A stretch of 64,000 nucleotides of DNA from Berberis thunbergii (lineage: Eukaryota; Streptophyta; Magnoliopsida; Ranunculales; Berberidaceae): the NCBI GenBank assembly GCA_003290165.1, contig QNQO01000653.1, positions 434,001 to 498,000 of the forward strand, in the 5' to 3' direction. The notes under the pieces are model-generated. The model ran no database searches, was not told the origin of the DNA, and was given only the letters and a program-made list of their open reading frames with translations. The first letter of the stretch is position 1, and the number at the start of each line of letters is the position of its first letter. The position numbers and the translations under genes are program-made. Positions 32,285 to 43,700 of the stretch are shown piece by piece.

Positions 32285-35200
32285 ATGGGTTGTGCTGTGT
32301 CTAAGCTAGAAGAGGAAGAAGAGGTAGTTTCGTTGTGTAAGGAGAGGAAGCGCCTCTTGAAATCAGCTGTGGACAGGAGATATGCTCTTGCTGATGCTCA
32401 TTGTAAGTATATTCACTCTTTGAATGCAGTAGCTGCAGCTCTAAGGTTCTTTGTTGCTAGACACTCTTCACCTTCTTCACCATTTCTCATCACCTTCCCA
32501 CCTGCTTGTCCTGAGTCACCCCCACCAGCTGAAATTGAGAACACTATCTCCAACCCTTTGTTCCTTCAGCAAACACCCACAAAACCCACTCAAGAAGCGG
32601 TGACTTGTCAGTTGCCAAGTTCCTCAATTTCTTCTGATTCTTCAGAGGGGGAGAGGGTTGATGATAGAGTGGTGAGGGAAAGAGAAAGAGAAAGGGAAAG
32701 ACAAGAACAAGAAGCTATACAAATGCAACAAGCTTGTGGGTATTTTTATTCAAGTATGCCACTACCAATGCCATCACCCCAGAGAGAGTTTGGGTGGGAT
32801 TTCTTCAACCCATTTAATGGAATGAAGCCTGGAGTGATTGGTGGGTTTAGTAGGAACTCTGATGAGGACTTGAGAGTGGTGAGGGAGGAGGAAGGGATTC
32901 CAAAGCTAGAAGAGGTAGAGGTGAGAGGAAGAGGAGAAAGTAAGGTTATGTTAGAAGACAATCATCATGTTCATCATTTAAAGAAGGAAGATGAAGATGA
33001 AGATGAAGATGATGATGATGATTATGATGAGGAGGAAGAGGAGAGGGGGGAAGAGGTTGTGAAGGTAGGGGTTGTGGTAATGTGAGCCAAGGGGAGCATA
33101 AAGGCTTGATTGATACACCGGTAAGGGGTAGGGAGTTACTAGAAGCATTGAAAGATGTAGAGGACCATTTCATTAGGGCATATGATTCTGGTATAGATGT
33201 CTCTAAAATGCTGGAGGTTAACAGAGTTCATCTCCAATCTGGTTTGGAGGAAATAAAAGGTGATGTATCTTTTCTTCATTCTTTCTCCTTTATCTCTTTT
33301 GAAGTCTTTCTTCTTTATTCCTTTGAAGAAGTAAATTCATCATCATCTTCAAAGCCCATTTCCGATATTTGAAGAAGTTTCATCATCATCTTCAAAGCCC
33401 ATTTCCGATATTTGAAGAAGTAAATATAATATTTTAATTGGGTTCGGTTTTAGATCAAATTTTTTGTTTGGGTTTTGATTTGGTTTCATATTGGTTGAAC
33501 ATAACAAAGGTGCAATAAGGTATTCTGTTTCATTTCATTGTGAGGAAGATGCAAAAATGGAAATTTATTTTATGGGTTTTTTTTTTAGATTGACTGGGTT
33601 TCATAAAAATCATCATCAGTTGAAGTGGGAAGGAAAAGCTTTATTTTTCCAATTTTCTCTATTGATTGTAGTTTGGATGTGTATTTTATTGTAATACATA
33701 CAATGCAATCATAATTACTGATCAAAGAAAGTAATTTTCCATTCGCTTTCCTTGATCAACTTATATGTCTTAGCTTAAGGAGAAAATGAAGATGCTACTT
33801 AGAATTATTTACAAAGTTCACTTGCATGATTTCCTTAACTTTTAATTGATTTTACCTCTTTCCCAATTAGATTCTATTATTGCGAATTGCCTTGTGTACA
33901 TTTATCTCATTGTGTTAGTTGCATAGTCAACACACTCACTCCCTTTCTCATGCATTGATTCCACTTGGAATGCAGAGAACTCGACAAAACTCATCCAATC
34001 TATCACATGGCATAGGTCCACCTCATCTCAGTCTTTGTCCTGTAAAACTTTTCTTGCATCTAGCTCAAAAAGTTCCTCTACATGGACCGAATTCAAAAAT
34101 GACCTATTTGATGAACATGGAGGAATGGACTCAGGAAGCCATTCTTCGACACTTGGAAGATTATATGCTTGGGAAAAAAAGCTCTATGAAGAAGTTAAGG
34201 TAGGCACATTCAAGGTGTTTTATCACAAGCATCTCATTCTTGCGTACATTATAATGGTGTTTTTGTCACATTTGAATGTTGATCCGTGATAAAGTAATTT
34301 ATAAGGTCAAAATGTGGTTTTGTTGCTATTCATTTCATGTTCATACTCCATACTATGTAGTATACTTGCTCTTCTTTCATTGGTGCAGAGCTTTGTGCAT
34401 TCATTGGTGCAGAGCTTTGTGCATAAGATGCAGCTTATGTTCTATTGCCTTGTTTCTGTTTCTTCTTTTGTGTTTCTTCTGGAGTGATTTAGGAGGTGTT
34501 TGTTTGAGGAAGAGGTCTAAAAGGAACCTCATAACTCTTAATAAGAGATTCTAACGGTAGGATTAAAGTGTTTGCATAACTTCTCTAGTTAGACTCTAAC
34601 TAGAAAGGTGAAATAAAGTCAAATGACTATTTTGCACAATGGAGAACACATTTGTAAACCCTCTATGTGGGCATCCCAGCCTGCGATTCTGATCCCATCC
34701 AATCCCCCTTTTTCTGGGTCCTTTTGGGATTGATCAAATCCATCCCGATTTAGAGTGGGATGGGATTGGGTTGGAGATTTTCAATCCCGCCCATTCCGAA
34801 CTAATTTATTTAATATTTATTATTATTAATTTTAATATTTTAATTAAGTCTGACTTGATTCTCAGACTTGATTTTGATTATTTATGTTGTTGATGTCATG
34901 TACTTGTAGTATTAACTATTTAAGACTTGATTATTGATGTAGTTGATGTGTAAGACTTGAATCATGTAGTATTATGTTGTAGAATCATGTTTGGTATGAA
35001 TTTTAGACTTATATAGATTTGCTGATACAAATAATTTTTTTTAGTACCATATAGTCTTGTTTTGAACTCGTACCCGTTTGGGATGAAATGAGGTCTATCT
35101 CGTTCATCATCGAAGCCCATTCCCGAGATTTTCGGGGTCGGCTACATGGATTTTGGTTCTCCAAGCAATGCGATCTTTCCACATTTCCTCGCCTAATCCA

Positions 35201-38200
35201 AGCTCAATGATATCTTCATTCACCGTCTTCATCCAAGTTTTCAACGGTCGTCCCCTCCGTCTACAACCTCCATTAACTTGCCAATCTAAACATTTTCTAA
35301 TTGGCGCCGTGCTTGGTCTCCTCCGCACATGATCAAACCAAGTTAAACGTCTTTCTCTAATTTTGTCCACTATGGGCGCTACACCTAAGTATATCCTAAT
35401 TTTTTCATTTCTAATTTTATCCTTACGAGTTTTACCACACATCCACCTTAACATACGCATTTCTGATACTGCCATCCTATGCGTATGTTGTCCCATAATA
35501 GCCAAACATTCTGAACAGTATAGCATGGCTGGTCGAACAATTGTTTTATAGTATTTCCCTTTTAGCCTTGCAGGCATCCTTCTATCGCATAATACTCCTG
35601 CGCCATTCTCCATTTCAACCACCCAGCTTTAATCCTATGGTCTACATCTTCTCCAATAGCCCCATTCTTTTGAATTATAGATTCTAGTTATCGAAAAGCC
35701 TCACACTCTGGGACCTCGACACCTTCGATCTCAATTGCATTACTTCTCCCTCTTGGTTCACACCCAAAGTTGCACACTAGATACTCCGTCTTTGAACGGC
35801 TAATTCTAAAACCTTTACTCTCTAAAGCCTTCCGCTACTTAACTAATTTTTGACCTAAACCTGCACTAGTTTCATCCATTAAGACAATATCATCTGCAAA
35901 TAACATCTCCAAGGTACATCTTCTTGCAGATGTCTCGTCAACTCATCCATGACCAAAGCAAATAGATGAACTTAACGCCGACCCTTGATGTAATCCTACG
36001 GACACTAAAAATTCACTAGACATCCTACCTACTGAGCGGACACTTGTTACAACCCCTTCATACATATCCTTAATGATATCGACATAACATTGAGACACTT
36101 TCTTCCTTTTCAAGCACCCACCAAATTAACTCCATTTGTTCTTATAAATTGGTACCACAATGCTATGCCTCCATGAATTTGGCATTTTTCTAGTTTTCAA
36201 AATCCTATTAAAGAGCTTAGTTAGCCATTGAATCCCAACGTCTCCCAGACATTTTCATGCTTCAATTGGTATATCATTCGGTCCAACGGCCTTCCCTGTT
36301 TTCATTCTTTTTAAAGCTTCTCTCACCTCTGTGGCACTAACTCTGCGATGGAACACGCGATCTCTCCCTTCCTGTGAAGCATACCCCTCTAAGTTTAACT
36401 CCCCTACACGTGTTCCATTGAGTAGGTTCCAAAAGTAATCATTCCATCTATCTAAAATCGCTTTATCCTGCATTAAAACTTTTTCATCCTCATGCTTAAC
36501 ACACTTAACATGACTCAAAGTCCCTAGTTTTTCGTTCTCTAGCTTTAGCTATCTTGAAAATATTTTTCTCCCCTTCCTTCATACCTAGCCTATTATAAAG
36601 AACATCATACACTCTCTTCTTAGCTTCTCCCACTGCTCTACTACTCAACTTCTTAGCCTGCTTATAAAGCTCATAAGACTCTAGGCATCTATCTTTTTGC
36701 CACACCTTAAAACATTTTTCTTTTCTGCAATGGTTTGTTACACATCAGCGTTCCACCACCATGTCTCCTTACCATAGAAACCTCCTCTTTTGGCCTGTCC
36801 TAGCTCTTCCTTCGCACATCGTCTTATTCGGTTTGTCAAATGTTCAAAAAGATCCGCGCTACTAGTTTTATCCCGTTATGAAGATAAAACAACGGGATGA
36901 CATCCCGTGCCCACCCCTAATGGAAAAGGGCAGTCTAATAAACCATATTTAGTAAAAAAAAACTTGGTTGATGAATGTCTAACCAAAACTAAAGATTGGG
37001 GAGCACATCTTATTAAGATGTTCAAAGTAAACACCAATATGGGGTGCCTCGTCTGATCGTCTACCTCCTCGTAATCAGTTGTGGTTACCCCCTAACATCT
37101 AGTTCTTTTGGTTGGAGATTCTTCTACCTCTTAATCATGAGTTTTTATAACATAATTACATTGAGGTGCCAGTCATATGAGTTTGCATTGTGGGCAAAAT
37201 AGTCATGTACCTTTTTATCGCCTGCTAGTTGGTGGCTGTAATTAGAGCTTAAATAAACACTTTAACTTTAAATTAGAGCCTCATTTCTATCTTAATAAGA
37301 AGTTAGACCTCTTAATCAAACAAACACCCCCTTAGGGAGACTCGAGTGAGGAAAGCTTCATATTTGGCCAATGGAATACTTTGATTTATATGATAAACTA
37401 GATCTTAAGGAGACTTGTTCCTCTCACCATAATACTGGGACAAGTACAACATTTCTTGTTGCATATAGGATCTGATTTGAGTTACCACTCAACATTTTTC
37501 TAAGTTATTATTCTCAATGAAGATGGTGCATTCAAAACTTTGCTTTGGCATCTCTGGCAAGTTGTTATTCATTTTTCTATTTGATATGGTTAGTTTAAGT
37601 GGATATTAGTGTATGCCTTTTTCGTTTGTTTCATCTATGTACCTATCTAGCAGGAACGTGAATTTGGCTAAAAGGCCGAACATTTTTTTGTTCATCTAGA
37701 TCCTCTTACATTATAGCGACTGAATTATCTGATTATAGTAAAAAACAGAGTCCAATGCCCCAGCCACATGTTGCAAATATGGGACCTAGACCAAGGGTTA
37801 AGTGGTTCAATTGGGAGATTTTCCAATCTTCTGGTCTGACACATTGGACTGCAGTCAAGAAGTTGCTGAAGGCTTTTCCTGGTCTTGATTGGTCTTCTTT
37901 TGCCTTCGAATATATAGTGAGTTCATGTAGCCAAAGACGTAGCTCTCATTGGGCGATCCACATGAAGTTTTTATTTTTGCTGGTTTGTGGCATATGAGCC
38001 TGGAATTCATATAATGACGAGTGTCACCTCCGTTTTTGCCTTTGTTTATTTTTTTTATGTTTTAAATGTGTGATTTATCTCAGCATGACATGTTTCTTGA
38101 TCTGCTATTTTTAGGCTGGAAATGATACTCGCAAAGCCTATGAACGCAAGTGCTCCCAACTGAGAAATCATGATGTCAGAGGCGATGACAGAAAATCCAC

Positions 38201-39284
38201 TGACAAAACCAAATCTGCAGTAAGGGATTTATATACAAGGATATTAGTTGCCATCAAAACAGCAGAGTCAATTTCAAAACAAATTGAGAAATTGAGAGAT
38301 GAAGAGTTGCACCCACAGCTTATTGAGCTTCTTAAAGGGTAAGGAAGCAAAAAACACATGCATTAATTGAGAGGAGTGGAACTGAAGTACGACAAAATCT
38401 AACTGTGTTTTTCTCCTTGCATTCTCTTTTGCAGGATGATGAGAAACTGGAAGGTTATGTTGGAATCCCATGAAACCCAGAACAAGATAATGGTTGAAGT
38501 GGCATCATTTACTTGCCCCAGTTTTGGAAAATTCTGCAACGACTCTCATCGCCTTGCCACACTACAGCTTGAAGCTGAGCTTCATAATTGGCGTACATGC
38601 TTTGGTGGATACATTACTGCATTAAAAGCTTATGTCGAAGCTCTCAATGGATGGCTATCTAAGTTTGTTGTCCCAGAAGTTGAATTCTGCTCCAGGGGCA
38701 GGTCTTCAGCTCCACCTTACCGAGTAAGTGGACCCCCATTACTTATAATATGCCACGACTGGTTAGCCTCACTGGAGAAATTACCAGATAAAGGAGTCAC
38801 ATATGCAATGAAGAGCTTTGGCAAGGATGTCAGAGCATTGTGGGTTCAGCTAGGAGAGGAGCAGCATCAGAAAAGAAAGGTAGAAAGCCTTGCAAAAGAG
38901 TTCGATAGGAGGGTTGTTGCATTTCAGAAGACAGAGAACAGGTTATTAGAGCCTAGTAAGCTGTCAGAACAGAAATCTGACATGGATATGCAGCAACGAT
39001 TCGAGTACTTGGGAGAGAGGAAGGACTTGTTGGACACATTTAGAAAAAGGCTTGATACCGAGAAAGACAAACACCAAAACCACATGGAGGAGACACAACG
39101 GATTGCATTAAATGGGTTTCAAACGGGGTTTTCTTCTATTTTTGAGTCTCTTATTGACTTCTCAAAGGCTTCTCTCAAAATGTGTGATGAGTTAATGCAG
39201 TACAATGAGAAGGCTAGGATATGTGATGAGAAGGGCGGGAACCCAACCTACATTGAGGTCTCTGGGGACATCAAGTTTCAGTAA
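32285..39284 (+). CDS. NRG2-like DUF630/DUF632 protein (four coding exons, one-base frameshift in exon 1)
   Basis: Exons 32285-33259, 33976-34199, 38115-38338 and 38435-39284 encode a plant DUF630/DUF632 protein of the NITRATE REGULATORY GENE2 / ROLLED AND ERECT LEAF family. Residues 1-60 are DUF630, [22 protein letters not shown], with Gly2/Cys3 suited to N-myristoylation and palmitoylation. A Pro/Ser-rich then acidic linker follows. DUF632 begins near [30 protein letters not shown] and continues through [59 protein letters not shown] and [15 protein letters not shown], with long coiled-coil stretches. Exon lengths total 2273 nt. As written the frame stops at 33083-33085; homology resumes one frame over at about 33082. 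A single missing base, plausibly in the G6 run at 33045-33050, would give 757 aa. All splice sites are canonical. It may be a sequencing error or a recent pseudogenising deletion. Confidence 0.85.
33329..33420. repeat. 47-bp tandem duplication in NRG2-like intron 1
   Basis: TCATCATCATCTTCAAAGCC through GATATTTGAAGAAGT occurs twice back to back just inside intron 1 (33260-33975). Confidence 0.9.
34378..34425. repeat. 24-bp perfect tandem duplication in intron 2
   Basis: CATTGGTGCAGAGCTTTGTG plus four bases occurs twice in tandem in the second intron of the NRG2-like gene. Confidence 0.9.
34666..36916. repeat. GC-rich repeat ends bracketing a LINE inside NRG2-like intron 2
   Basis: The left piece (34666-34800) has GGGCATCCCAGCC and repeated GGGATGGGATTGG blocks. 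The right piece (36880-36916) has CGGGATGACATCCCGTGCCCACCCCTA. Both resemble the ends of the GC-rich hAT-like repeat at 1451-1635, suggesting one element split by the RTE LINE. Target duplication is not visible, so this is tentative. Confidence 0.35.
35095..36870 (-). mobile_element. RTE-clade LINE remnant
   Basis: On the minus strand: a pre-RT segment ([20 protein letters not shown], 36700-36510), RT start ([29 protein letters not shown], about 36345-36255), the catalytic ADD motif in [12 protein letters not shown] (about 35925-35885), [14 protein letters not shown] (about 35790), then the C-terminal block [28 protein letters not shown] and [16 protein letters not shown] (35530-35270). The order and motifs are those of plant RTE elements. 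The 3' terminus GGCTACATGGAT/GGTCGG (about 35140) is the sequence shared with Au-type SINEs. Multiple stops and frameshifts, with a truncated 5' end, show it is dead. It lies antisense within the 3.9-kb intron 2 of the NRG2-like gene. Confidence 0.85.
36920..38114. other. Remainder of NRG2-like intron 2
   Basis: No second gene is visible. An open stretch at 37755-37997 ends without splice signals and resembles no family I recognise. Confidence 0.5.
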
Positions 39285-40600
39285 TATTGCAGACTTGCGG
39301 TGGATTTGTACATTAGATGCGACGAAGTGTCTCGCTGAAACGCATCTATTTATAGCACTGGCTCATTGTAGCCTTCACATTTATTTGTTTATTTTCTACA
39401 AATATTTGTAATTGCCTACATTTTTGTGTCAGGTGTTGTATAATCCTGATTTCTACATTATCGTTTTGTTCTAAACCACAAAAGTTGTGTGCAGAGGGGG
39501 AATAGTTGTAGGCAATTATTGTTGTAATTATTGATTAGTGTTGAATGAAGAAATTGACTTCAAGAAATTCAGATACAGTGAAAGCGATTTCATCAATATC
39601 AGCTAGGGGAATTCTTAAATGCACCGGGAGATTGCCTGGTGGCTACCCTGGTGGCTACCAGACACCACGTCAACGGTGCCTGGTAGCCACCAGGCAAGAT
39701 ACCAGACAATCTCCCGGTGCCCTGTAGTATTACTCTAGTTCATGCATGTCACAGTTCTTGCCGAATTATAGTTTTTGAACAGGATTGCACCATGGGAAGT
39801 TGGCTAAACTGAAGCTAAAAGCAACCCAATCGCAATCCAAAAATTTGCCAATGTGTTTAGAAAATTAAACTGGAGTCTTGAGTCTTGAGTCTTGAGTCTT
39901 AGTAGTCTAAATTGAACTGGGGTCGGAGTCTTAGCAACCTGAATAGGTATGGTATTAGCATTTTGTGAATGTAGAATAGGCCTAACAAACATCTGGTCGC
40001 ACAAGTGTAAATACAAAAAAACCTTGACGGAACCTGCTACCATCCATAAACTCGAATAATGTTAACCTTCTGGTACTTTACTTTGATAAATTTTGATCAA
40101 GTATTCCTTGCTTTTCATCAAGGAGCAACTTGGATGAGCTGAAAATTTCTTAGCCCATGAGTTGATTTGATTGGCTAAACTTACTGGGTTGGTCCTGGTC
40201 AGTGGTCACACTCAGAGTCGTTATATGTGGATGCTCTTACAATTACATTGGCTTTTTTTTAATACCTCTACATTTAGAATCATTTCCTCTTCCAATTACT
40301 TGGAAATTTCTGTTCTTCTTATTCTTCAAATCCATACCAACAAGTTCTCTTCAATGAGAATTTTGGCTTGGGCTTTAGTCTAAACATTTAGAGATAAAAT
40401 GTGGGGCGCATCTTAACCAAACCATCTAAACTTTAGTTATTGAATTGTATTGACATTCCAAATTTACATTTCTATTGGGGAACCTAAATATCTTACTTCA
40501 AATTACACTATCGAGTTGTCATGAGTCATGACGCATAGACAAACTGGCTTCTTGAGTGCTTTTGTTTGCGTTCCGTTCACGGTCCTCGAGATGCGCGACG
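39285..40600. other. Intergenic region between NRG2-like and beta-adaptin genes
   Basis: Probable 3' untranslated sequence of the NRG2-like gene to about 39540, then the hairpin at 39621-39720, a 10-bp GAGTCTTGAG-type tandem repeat (39871-39901), and AT-rich sequence up to the beta-adaptin leader. Confidence 0.5.
39621..39720. repeat. 100-bp hairpin (MITE-like or miRNA-precursor-like)
   Basis: GCACCGGGAGATTG (39621-39634) pairs perfectly with CAATCTCCCGGTGC (39707-39720). CCTGGTGGCTACC (39635-39647) pairs with GGTAGCCACCAGG (39682-39694), leaving a 12-base bulge on the 3' side. The left arm holds a second CTGGTGGCTACCAG (39649-39662) that could pair instead. Size and GC content stand out from the AT-rich surroundings. 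Confidence 0.75.
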
Positions 40601-40711
40601 GTCAAGGTCCTCTAGAAGACGAGTAAACTACTTCTTCTTCTCTTACTCGTGTTCGTTCTGTTCGTTCGATCAAACAAGAGCGAGCGAGCGAGCGAAGAAG
40701 ACGAAGACACG

Positions 40712-43700
40712 ATGAGTGGGCACGATTCAAAATACTTCTCCACTACCAAGAAGGGAGAAATCCCCGAACTCAAAGACGAACTCAACTCCCAATACAAGGT
40801 AAGAAGATCCTTCACTTCTCCTCTCTCGCGGTTTCAGTTCGTACCAATTTTGCCTAATTTACATTCGATCTGCTTCAATTAGGGTTTCTTTTCACTGTTC
40901 GTAACGTTAATGTGATATTAGTTTGAGTAGCGAATGAATGTTTGTGTAGATCGGTAGATCCGATCTTGTATTTCCATGAATCAGATTGAGAGCGGAGTTA
41001 TAGAGTTTCGTTTGATTTCTGTTGGGTTTAGTTTATTTTTCAATAAAAACATTAATGCATTGCTTCTGGACTGAATTTCTGGGAGATTTTTCGAAATTTT
41101 TTGGTTGAATTGCACTGGAACTTTGAAAACTAGGGCATAGTTGTTCTCGTAATTTGAGGAAAAATAGTGAGTTCAATTGGATGGATATTTCAACAAGTGA
41201 ATCGTAAGTAAGGTAAACATTTTATAACATGAAGAGTCTACTAATCTTCACTTGGTGATAGGGAATTTCCCCAATTGAAAGCAATGACCTCAGAAATTAC
41301 ACTTTGTTTCCCATTTCGTTTTTGAGAGCATTGCAATGTGGTCCACTTATGGCTGTCTCATTCTTCCCTAAAAGTGAGCTAATACATGTTGCAATGAAAG
41401 ACGGTGGGTATTGAAGTAAAAAAAAATCCATATTTTTGTGAGGATTGTTGTAAAATTGGCAACTACTATTTCTACGCACCCAATTACAGGATTTTATTTA
41501 GATGGAACCCGACAGGAGACAATTTCCATTTGGGTAAGCTCACTATGGTGATTTTTGTGGTGGGAAAATGCAAAATCAATCAAAAGAACATAAATGGGAT
41601 TGATTAAACTGGGGTTTATTCTTGGATCCTTAAAGAAAAAAGAGTTATCTTTCTCTAGTCTAAGTTACACATTTACACCTCTGAATAAGATACCATTTCT
41701 GAACAGTCAAAAAATGGATGTTAGTGGTCAGAATGATGTATTTTGGTTTCCAACTTCCATGCTCTGAACAGCCTATGAACCAATGGTTTTTATGTGTTAG
41801 AGGTTTTAACTAGACCCTAAACAAACACTTCCCATCCCCACTTATTAAGACATATACCTTTAGTTAGATGTTCATTTTTTATTATTTGATAAATCAAACG
41901 TTCACATTTATCTCTAATTAATTCGATGGCTATAGGTCTTAGATGAAGTGCAAAGCTAGAAATTCTGATCCAAAATGAAATGACTAGAAATAAGTGTGAC
42001 TTGATTTAAATAGCACATGTACGACACGCATCTCGCATCACACTATGGCTGGCATTCCTTTTCAGTACAAGGGTATTGGAGAAATTGTGGTCAACCAACT
42101 ACAGTGATCCAAAGTTTATTATATTTTTACTCTTTATCGACTAGCTGAAATTGAAACTAACACCAATATGATGACAACACAAAATCTTGGACATGGATAC
42201 GGGTACAACAGGTACCGCATGTCTCAACGGTATCTACTTTCCAGTACATAAATTTAATTGTGAGAAATTTTAAAATATAAAATGAAGTTATGAGCATGTG
42301 TTTGTTGTAAATTTGTAATTAATTGTTAGTGTACATAAAGGTAAATAATTATTTGTTGGTGGAATAGGGTTAGTGTGAATTTTGTCCAATGTCCTACATC
42401 CGGCATAATTGAATATGTCATAACATTTGACATATATTAGGTTTATTCAAAATCTATTTTACAGGTTATTATATTTCATTGACCTGCTTACAGAAACAAT
42501 TAACTTATTGGCGACTATGATATTCTGGTAAAGTATTTATTTTCCTTAGATGGAGGCACATTGACTTTATCCATTATTGCCTACATTGGCTTCTATGATT
42601 TCGTGCTAGGGTTTTCACAACGATCTTGTACAATCTGCCAATAAGGCTAACTTCTTTGAAACTGTAATATCACATACCATTCTACTGTAATATCACGTAC
42701 CGTTCTTTCTTTGGTATGAGTGTAATGAACGTGTTATTTTCAATCTCTAATCCCGCAGATGTCTTACTTTGGAGCTGTTTAACCGGCCTTTTGATGTGAT
42801 ATTAAAGGAATCTTTCGTATTTCTTGTAGAAACAAAAGCGGAATTTCCTGGAGTTATGGGCCTTCTCACTTTTGCAGTAATGCCGTGTTTCCTATTCTTC
42901 CTCAAGACCCTAACGTATCTTTCGTCAGCTTCCGTGTTCTTCATTTAAAGCATTGAAAATGATATAGTTCAGATTAAGTCTCCACCCAAACAATTTTTTC
43001 TACCACTTCAATTGCGGACCATCCAAACATATAAGAAAATACAAAGTTAAAAATAAATAAAGAATGACCAATCTTTCAAATTTATGATGCAGTGTCGATT
43101 GGGCTTAGAATTCTGATTGTTCTTTTTTAATTGTCTGCAAGGAGGAGATATACCAACTATCAGATCTTGAATTGACTTCATAGATTCAAAATTTTTGCTG
43201 CTCGATGAAAATACATTGTTCTTTTTTCAACAATTAAAAGGATTATATAATAATTCGAGATATAATAATTCAAGGAGTCATTCAATTTCTGCGTCGATCC
43301 TAGTAGATGGGTATATCGGTGGGGTAGGAAAAGGGCTTACAGGAAGGACTGGATCATGTCATTGTACTAGTAAATATGAGTTCCATATGGAGCAAAAACA
43401 TATTTTTCTTTGTAGAAATATTCTTCTCAGTGTGGAATTATTCATGTAATTCTTATTGCTATTTTTATGAAGTAGTGTTATATGCCATTACGGATAATGT
43501 ATCTTTGTCACTCCTTTTCAGTACCCTTTTATGAATGGACAAGTTTTCCTCGTACATAATTCTTAGATAATTCATTAGTATCTCATTATGGATTCGTGCT
43601 TCCATATGGACTCTTCATAATATACAATTTACTATTTCTTCTAACTGTGTTTCATATCTCACACAGGATAAGAGAAAAGATGCGGTCAAGAAGGTGATTG

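Noticed and set aside
34666..36916. Full hAT element with target duplication around the RTE LINE
   Set aside because: The terminal match is weak and flanking octamers differ, so only repeat fragments are claimed.
37755..37997. 80-codon open frame in NRG2-like intron 2
   Set aside because: No family resemblance and no compatible splice sites; the gene's flanking exons join perfectly without it.
42747..43449. Coding-like stretches in beta-adaptin intron 1
   Set aside because: I considered organellar DNA insertion or an extra exon, but recognised no organelle gene and the adaptin frame is complete without them.
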